This document shows positions 29,301 to 38,300 of a DNA stretch of 64,000 nucleotides, piece by piece. The position numbers and the translations under genes were made by a program. Numbering within the stretch: the stretch's first letter is position 1; each line of letters opens with the position of its first letter. The notes beneath the pieces are model-generated. The model did no database searches. It saw nothing but the letters and a program-made list of their open reading frames with translations, and was not told where the DNA came from. The DNA comes from a virus. The DNA lies in the IMG/VR virus record IMGVR_UViG_3300008952_000013, positions 62,001-126,000 of that record, one strand, 5' to 3'.

Positions 29301-32300
29301 AGTGAATGCAGGTACACAGAATACTCATGATAATTTTACAGTTAAGTCTGGAATTTTCATGTCAGAGTTAGATACTACAGTCACAATTCTACAAGTTGGA
29401 CAGATGAATACCAATCCAGTAATTACGTTTACTGGATCTATTTACATATACGATTCTTTAACTGATGAAGTCATAGGTAGGGTTGAATCAGGTAGATACT
29501 CGTCGTCAACTAGTGGTGGACATTATCAATGGTGGGCAAATGTTTGGACTTATGATGGTGGTGTTGAGACTGAGCATGTACATGCAGATACTGGAAGTAG
29601 TTTTGCAGAAGGTATTGGCTTTGTAGTTGTAAGTGAAACTGGTGCTATAACACTTGGTAATTACACCCACATATCACCAGATTTAATTGGAAAATCATTT
29701 TGTATTAGGCTTTCCATTCATGATAAAGCATGGAGATATACCTTTGGTGGTTCTAGAACCTATAAGGGTGCAACTGTAACACAAATAAGGGCTGATAAAT
29801 CAGTAGTAATTGATGGTTCTTTAACTGTTGGTGATACTGCTAGTCAAACTTATGGTTTTGGTACAGATGGAACTCTAAACATCTCCACACTGAAAGTTGA
29901 CAACACTTCAGTTGATCTTTCTTCTATTACAGGTGATTCAACTGCTAGTCAAGAGAACATCAACTATTGGGAAATAGATGGTGGAGCCATTTCTTACTAC
30001 GATGGTGATGTATCCATTGGTGGAACAGATCCAGCAGATAGTACTCTCAAGTCCAGAAGCTTAACAGTCACCAATGACTTAGGTGTAACTAATAAAGCTA
30101 CAGTTGGATCTTTGAATGTTCCAGTAGGTGGAACTCCAACAGATATCACTTTTGGTGAATCAGATCTTTCAAAAGCCAACATCAACTATTGGACAGATGA
30201 TTCATCTACATTATCAACTCCTAGAAACATAGATGTAAGTGGTAATGCAACTGTTGATGGAAATTTAGTACTAGAAGGTGCTGGAAATATAGATTTCAAC
30301 CATGCAGACAACTCTTATGAAATAAGAGTTACTCCTCATGCCACTGCACCTGTATTTGAAATTTGGAGTGATATAGATAGTGGTTATTTACTGAGAAGTG
30401 GAAATGGTCAAGATGTAGTTATTAATAGAAATCTTGATGCAACAGATATAGCTGCTAGTGGCGCACTAAGTGGAGCCACACTAAGCGTTAATGGAACAGC
30501 CATTACTTTTGATGTTCCTAATGATGAAGTTAATCAAGCCAACTTAAATTATCTAACTCTATCAGGTTCAGATCTCACTTATACTGGTGGAAGTCTTGGT
30601 ATTGGAACATCCTCACCAGATTCAGCACTAGAAGTTGTTGGTGACATTGAATTATCAGGTAGTTTCAAAAGAAGTGGTGCAGTACTAGAACTTGAAAATC
30701 ATTGGGGAACAAGCCCTCAAGGTTCAGGTCTTCCAATTGATAGTAACGTGTTCTTGCCAGGTGGTGATCTTGGTCAAACTGAAGGTAATGGTAATTTCTT
30801 AGTAAATGGTCTTGGAAATGATGCAAGTACTTTGTTATGGCTAAGAACTGGCACTAACCAATATGTGCTTTATACAGTCAACAATCAAGGTCAAGCTAGT
30901 ACTAATGGTGGTGTACTAACCTTTCAAAACACACCCAATCTTATAGATGCTACTGAATATATAAGGCATGATGGGGGTACTAATGCGTATACAAGATCTG
31001 ATTTCTATCCAGGTGGGCTTGGAAACTTTGTTTTCATGTTGGATAACACAAACAGAACGATTCAAACCCACTTCATAGGTTGGTTGCCAAGAATAGATAC
31101 GCAACCACATTTAGAATCACAATTATCAATTGGCCCAACTAATAGTGGTTTGCGTCAATGGAGAGCATTCCTAGATGGTGCACATGCTAGTAATGATTCT
31201 TCAAGGTCACTAACTACTAGTCAATCTAATTCTGATTGGAATAGAATAGAAGCTGCATCAGCATATCATAGAGTTTATCTTTCTAATAATAACACAGCAG
31301 GTGAGGGGTCTGATTCTGGAGTTTACTCCTGGAAAATAAACCCAAAACAACATGGTGATTTGTCTTCTGCTGCTAGTATGTATAGTCAAAATGCAGTACT
31401 TTTCCCTTGGCAAAATGTTACAGAAAGCTATGCAGACGCAGATTCAACATTTGACTATGATACAGATGGTAGTGTAGTACAAGTAGTTCAATTAAATAAT
31501 ATTGTAAACACCTTATATGATGGTATGGATGAAGGAGATAAAGCCTCTGTTAAGATATTAGATATGGCTTTTGATGACACAAATGACATTGCTGTATTCT
31601 TAACAAACAAGGGTTTGTTCAAAGCAGATATAAATCCTTCAACTGGCTTGTTATCAAATGAACAGAGCTTCCTATTATTCTCTGCAATAACAGGGGTTAA
31701 TACTAATAGTGGTGTAGTTGGAGATCCATTTGCTGATACAAGAATTAGTATAGATCCATCAAAAAGAGAAGTTTATTGGGCAGATAGAAATGCAAAAGCT
31801 ATTTTTAGGGCTGGATATTCTTCTGAAGATAACAATTCTTATGACATAGTTCATCAATGGACTAATTCTGATTCTTGGAATGATACACATCTTATTTCTG
31901 GAGACTTAATAGTTCTTGATACTGATACTGACTATAAAACTAGTTACATCACTGGAATGACAAGCATAGTTGGTGGAGCACCACACGTATATTATGCAGA
32001 TACAGTCTCTATTGGTAAAACTTCTAAACCAGATTCAACATTAGACGTTGATGGTTCAGCTACTATTAAGAATAGTATTACATCTACTCTAGGCAATATT
32101 ACTGCTACAGCAGGTGGATTAGTTGGTCAAAGCCTTACAGTAGGTGGTGATAGTGTAACTTTTGAAAACTCAACTGTTAATAAAGTTAACTATAACTATT
32201 TGGTAGATGCTTCAACAAAATACACCCTTAATAATCCACTAGAGATAACAGGTGCATTAACAGGTGTAACTGATCTAACAATTGGTGGGGCAATTTCTGG

Positions 32301-35300
32301 TGCAACCAACGTAACAGCTTCTGGTACATTGTCAGTTGGTGGTGCTGCATTAGGATCTAATGCATTAGCAGTTACTGGAGATGTTCACATTTCTGGTGAT
32401 ATTTCAGCTACCAATGCTACTTTTACAGATATTAACATTGCTGGAATTAGCACAACCATCGAAACTTCAGACTTAGATGTTACTGATAATGTTATCAGAG
32501 TAGCTTCTGGTGTGACAGATACTCTTGTTAATAACACAGGTATATTGTTTGGTGGTAACGCTAGTGATGCTGTTGGTTCTGGTGAGTTAGAGTCTTTACT
32601 TTATCTCACATCTACTTCTGGTTTTAATCTTTCTACAGATTTAGTAGTTTCTGGAGCTTTATCAGCTAATAGTTTGGATCTTAATGATGGTGGAATCACC
32701 AGCGCAGGTGCGATTGCAGATGCCACATCCATTACAGCTACTGGTGCTATCTCTGGAGCAAAAGGTACTTTCACTGCTGTTGACGCAACTTCAGGTCTAA
32801 TTGAAACATTAGGTAACATTGAAGGTGCAGATATTACAGCGTCTGGTGCTTTATCTGCTGCAAGCTTAAGTGTTACAGGTCTAGATTTCAGCAAGATGGA
32901 TCTTTGGACATTAGATGGTGGTGGTAATTTAACCAGAGCAACAGGAAACGTAGAAATTGGTGGTGGGAACTTAATTGTTGATGGAAACATAACTGCAGCA
33001 ACAGCTTCTACTATAAGTGCAGGTAGTGCCACATTAACTATCAATAATATCACCTTGGGTGAAAATATCACTAAAGATGGCACACCAATTGATCTCTACA
33101 ACGTTTGGGATACAGTTAGTGCACCAGCAGAAGTTCCCTTAGATCTTACAGCCCTTTCTGATAATATATATAATAGTGCAATCACTGTTACTAGTACTAC
33201 TATAGTATCCAACGCATCTGCCAATGATGGTAATTGGTATGTAAGTGGTGTGTTCAATGAAGATTTCACTATTACTTTTACTGCTACTGGTGATACTGTA
33301 CCAGCTACAGGTTGGGGGCCAAGGATAGCATTTGCTAATGGTGGACTCAGTTCTTTTGTAGACCACAATGGTTATCTAGACCTCTCTACAGATTTTAATG
33401 CTGGATTTCTCTTTAATCATCAAACTGGTTCTAATCCAAATGATACTACTATACCAATTTATTTCTTTAGCAGTTCTGCTGTAGCAGAACTTGAAGATTC
33501 AGATACAATAACCCTTAGTTTTGTTGCATCAACTAATGTAGTTAGTCTTCTTGACAATGAAAACAATGTAGTTTTTTCAGGTACTTTAGCTAATGGAGAT
33601 GGTTCTTTTAAATTTGCTGTTCAGATGACTGAAGAGGATCATTTTATAAATTATTCAGGAACAACAGTTAATCCAAATGCAGGTTCAATAGCCACATTTA
33701 CAAATAAAGTTGCTCTAGGTGCTTCATCCTACTCAGCTAGTTATACTGGTGCTATTGATGATTCCAGTGGTAGCTACTCAGCAATTCTAAATGTCACAGC
33801 AGATGAAGATTCAGGTGATTATTTCAGAGTTAGTGATGATGGTGATGTTTACTTCTCTGGAGATCTAATTAAAGATGGTACTGTATTAGATCTAACAGCA
33901 GTCTCTGGTGATGTAGCACTCAACCAAGCTCAAATTAACTACTGGACACTTGGTGGTAGCTCTTCATTAACTTACAATGCAGGAGCCATTAACACCAATC
34001 AAGCTCTAACAGCAGGTAGTATTTCAACTGGTGGAACTTTAGGTGTAACAGGAAAAGCTACTGTAGGTTCCTTGAATGTTGGTGGATCAGACATTACCTT
34101 TACTGAGACAGTTATTGATAAACCCACTTTAAACTATTGGTCTGATGATGAAACTACACTATCTACTACTAGAAGTGCTAGTGTTACAGGATCTTTAAGT
34201 TCTGCTTCATTAACTGTCACTAATGCCATAGGTGCAGCCAGTATGACATTATCTGGAGCAGCTAATGTTCAATCATTAACTGCTACAGGGAACATTACAG
34301 GTCAAACTATAGACTCTAATGGTGCAATCACTGGTACTGGTCTAACAGTAGGCAGTGGTGGAGTAACCATTAATAGTGGTGGAGACTTAAGTGTAGCTGG
34401 AGATATTACTTCAGTAACAGGCATTACAGCTACTGGAAATATTGGTGCTGTTGGTATTACTGCTTCTGCAGACATTGGTGCTGATAACATAGTAGCTACA
34501 GGTGATGTTACAGGTGCAAACTTAATAACTGGTGGCAATCTTACAGCCACTGGAAACATAAGTGGTGCTAATTTAACTATAGCTAATGTAAACGTCATAG
34601 GTGAATTAAGTAAAAATGGAGTAGTTCAAAACCTAAGTCACACTTGGGGGATAGATCCTGCATATCCAATTGCAGATATAACAACTTTAAGTGATACAAC
34701 TTATGATAGTAGTTATTGGTCAGTAACATCAACAACAACTGGTACAAGTTTAAGTTATCTTCAAGCTAATAACCCTAATGGTAACGCAGGGGCAGCATAT
34801 TTAAATAATGTTTATACATATATGCCTGGTGGTAGTGATTTTGACATCACTATATCAAGACCATTAAACACTAATGGTGACCCTGTTACTCTTTCTATGG
34901 GTTTTGGAGTACCATTAGATATTACTAGTAATGATTTCTTCCATTATAGTAGTGGAATGGTTGATGGGTCTAAGTATGGAGTAGGTGCTCTTACTTGGGC
35001 TGGCTCTAATGGTCATTTTTCTTGGAGATCTTGGGGCAATACTAATACTTTTAGTGACATATCCTTTTATATGGATGATGCTTCTAATTCTGTACTCAGA
35101 ATTAAGTATGATCTCTCAGACAATAAAGTACAGTTTATAGATGCCACTACTGGTACAGTAATTCAAGAATATAATAGTCCACCAGGTATGGGTAATTCTA
35201 CCAATGGTTGGGCATTGAGTTTATGGGTTAATGCTAGTGGAGATAACCCAATTACTCTTGATCTTGGTGGGCTAATGGCTGATGCAGAAAGTGATGGGTT

Positions 35301-38300
35301 AAATACAGCCACTTATACAGGAAATGCTGTTTTAACCAATGATCTTACTGCTAACAACATTTCAGGTGTTGATATCACAGGAACTGGAGCACTAGCAATT
35401 GGATCTACTGGTCAATTATCAGTAGACGCTACTGGAGCCATAGTATCTGTTGGTGCAATCACAAGTTCAGGCTTAATTAGCACAACTAATGGTATTACAG
35501 CTACAGGAGACATTGCAGGTGCTAATGTCAACATAGCTACAGGTGGTGAACTAACTGTAGGTGGAAGTGCCATCAGCTTAGAACCCAACGTTTGGGATAA
35601 AGTAAGTGATATTGCAGTTTATTCAGACAATGTTGCATTAGGTGCTACATCATATGATTCAGGATATACCCAAACAGAAGCTCTATCAGTCACAGGTAAC
35701 ACCAAAATTGATGGTAACTTAGAGTTCACTGGTAGTCTAGTAGATGGCTCAGGAGCAACTGTTGATACTACTTCAACATTTGTTGAGGTTATTGAAGAAG
35801 GAAGTGTTTTCTTACCAGTTGGCAAAAAGCTTGGTGTTGGAAAAGCCTATACAGAAGGTGCTGAAGCTACTGCAGGTTTTGATACTAGTAATATCTTAGA
35901 AATTACTGGTGAAGCTGCAATTAGTGGAGATTTCAAAGTTGGTAGTTTAGTTGATGATAGTGAAACCATTAAGCTTAGTGCTGATGGTGCTATTACAGCT
36001 ACTTCATTTACAAGTTCTGGTGCAATCACAACTACTGGAGACATAAGTGGTGCAAACATCACAGCTTCAGGAAATGTAACTGGAGTAGTTGACTTAACAG
36101 CTTCAGGAGATATCACAGCTTCTTCTGGAACACTAGGTATTAACAACATCACCCTTGGTGGAGACATCACCAAAGATGGTACAGCCATTGATCTCTTCAA
36201 CACCTGGGATAAAATAATTGTACCTGCATTTGAAGATTACCCCAATACAGGTGGTGATGATGGTTTCTTTACTGATGATAACTACCCAGATTCATCATTT
36301 ACTGTTTCAATTATAAGTACTGATCCCAATCAGTGGAGCATATATAGAGGCAGTGGCCCAGCTAATGTAGGTGCTTGGCATACTTCATCCTTAGATTCTG
36401 GTATTGAATTTGAATTCAGGATGAATAATGAGTGTAGATATGCTTTGGTGTTAGATGGTGATGATGTAGCTGATGCTAGTATTTTTCGTCATGAAGATCA
36501 TATATTTGGTTTTAGAGTAGAAGGGGATGAATGGTCTGATCATGAGGTTAATATTCATTCTTATGGAACTCTTGTACTTAATGCTCACAAACCTGCAATT
36601 GGAAATGATGAGTATGAAAGGCTCAAATATAAACTCACTTATGATTATGTAACAGGTGATGCCTCTCTTCATGAAAGTATTGATAATGGAGCTTATTCCT
36701 TATTGCATACGCAAGCAATAGGTTCAGGTTTAAATCTGAAAGTTGCTGGTACTTCAACAAAATCCTATGCATATACATATATTGACAAACTGCAAAAGAT
36801 AATTGTAGGTGGTGGAACTACAATAGCTCATATAGATGAAGGAAAGATAGCTATTGGTGCATCTACTTATGATGCTGCAAGTTACACTCAGACTGAAACA
36901 CTAGCAGTTACAGGTGCAATTACATCTACAGGATCAATTACAGGTGGTTCATTAGTCTCTGGTGGAGATGTCACCATTGCAGCAGGTAGTAACCTGATAG
37001 TTGGCTCTTCAGCTATTGACTTTAGTCTACTAGATAACTCCATAGATCAGATCAACCATTGGGTAAAAACAGGAACAGATTACATTCTAGGTTCTGTTTC
37101 CAGTACTGTAAATGCAGGTATTAACCTTGATTCACTTGGTGATGTACATGCTTTAGAAATCAATGGTTCACTGAAAGCTTCTGGAGACATCGTAACAGAT
37201 GCTGATTTAGAAGTTGTACACATCTCAGCTACTGGAGATATGGGAATTGGTGGAGATGTTGTATCTTCTACTGGAAACATTGCAGCAACTGCTGGAAATG
37301 TTACAGCAGGTGGATATATTACAGCTACTGGAGATGTTACAGGTGCTAACCTAACAACTACTGGAGACTTAACAGTTGACAATGTTGTTCTAGGTGGAAA
37401 CATCACCAAAGATGGTACAGCTATTGATCTCTACAACGTTTGGGATAAGTTAGTTGTTCCAGAAACTGAAGATATATCTGCTTCCAATGTAATTGTTTAT
37501 AAGGATGGTAGTGAAGTTAGTGGTCTAACTCATAACTTTACACCTACTGTTGGTAATACAATTGGTATTGGAACAAGTGTTTCAAATGGTAAACCAGTTT
37601 TTGATAATCAATCCTTTAGTCTTACAATTGATGCTAATATTAGTGCTGATGATTGGTATAACATTAATATCACGACTGAAAGTACTGTAGGCAACCAAAG
37701 TCAGGGATTATGGATTGGTGGTTGGGGTGATAGTGCTGGAAACAAAATTACTATATCATGGAACCACTTAGATAGTAGCACTGGAGATATCACTACTGCA
37801 CACAATGGAAGTGATGGTGTAATTACTCTATCTTGGAATAATGATACAGGTGTAATGACCTTTGATTTTGTTCATGATAGTGATTCAAGTAAAGACGTTA
37901 ATTTTGTTTTTGATGACAATCCAGTTCAAAGTGGTGCAGTTTTAGGTGTTTCTTTTGCTGGTGGAACACATGTTGGTATGTCTACTACTATAGACTCTAT
38001 TACTTATGGTGGGTCTTTTACAAACCCCAATAGTGGAGAAATAGCAACACATGCTGATAAAATTGCTCTAGGTGATAAAACACCAGGCGCATACGATGCA
38101 GGATATACTCAAGATGAAGCACTAAAAGTTACTGGAGATGCTAACATCTCAGGTATCACTACTCTAGGCAATAACTTAAGACTAGAAGGCAATGATCTAG
38201 TAATAGATGGTGATATTGTTAACACATCTGGTGTTAAACTAGTAGACAGTGATAATGCAGCAACAGGTGGTGTTAATCCAGCAGATATTAACTACTTATC

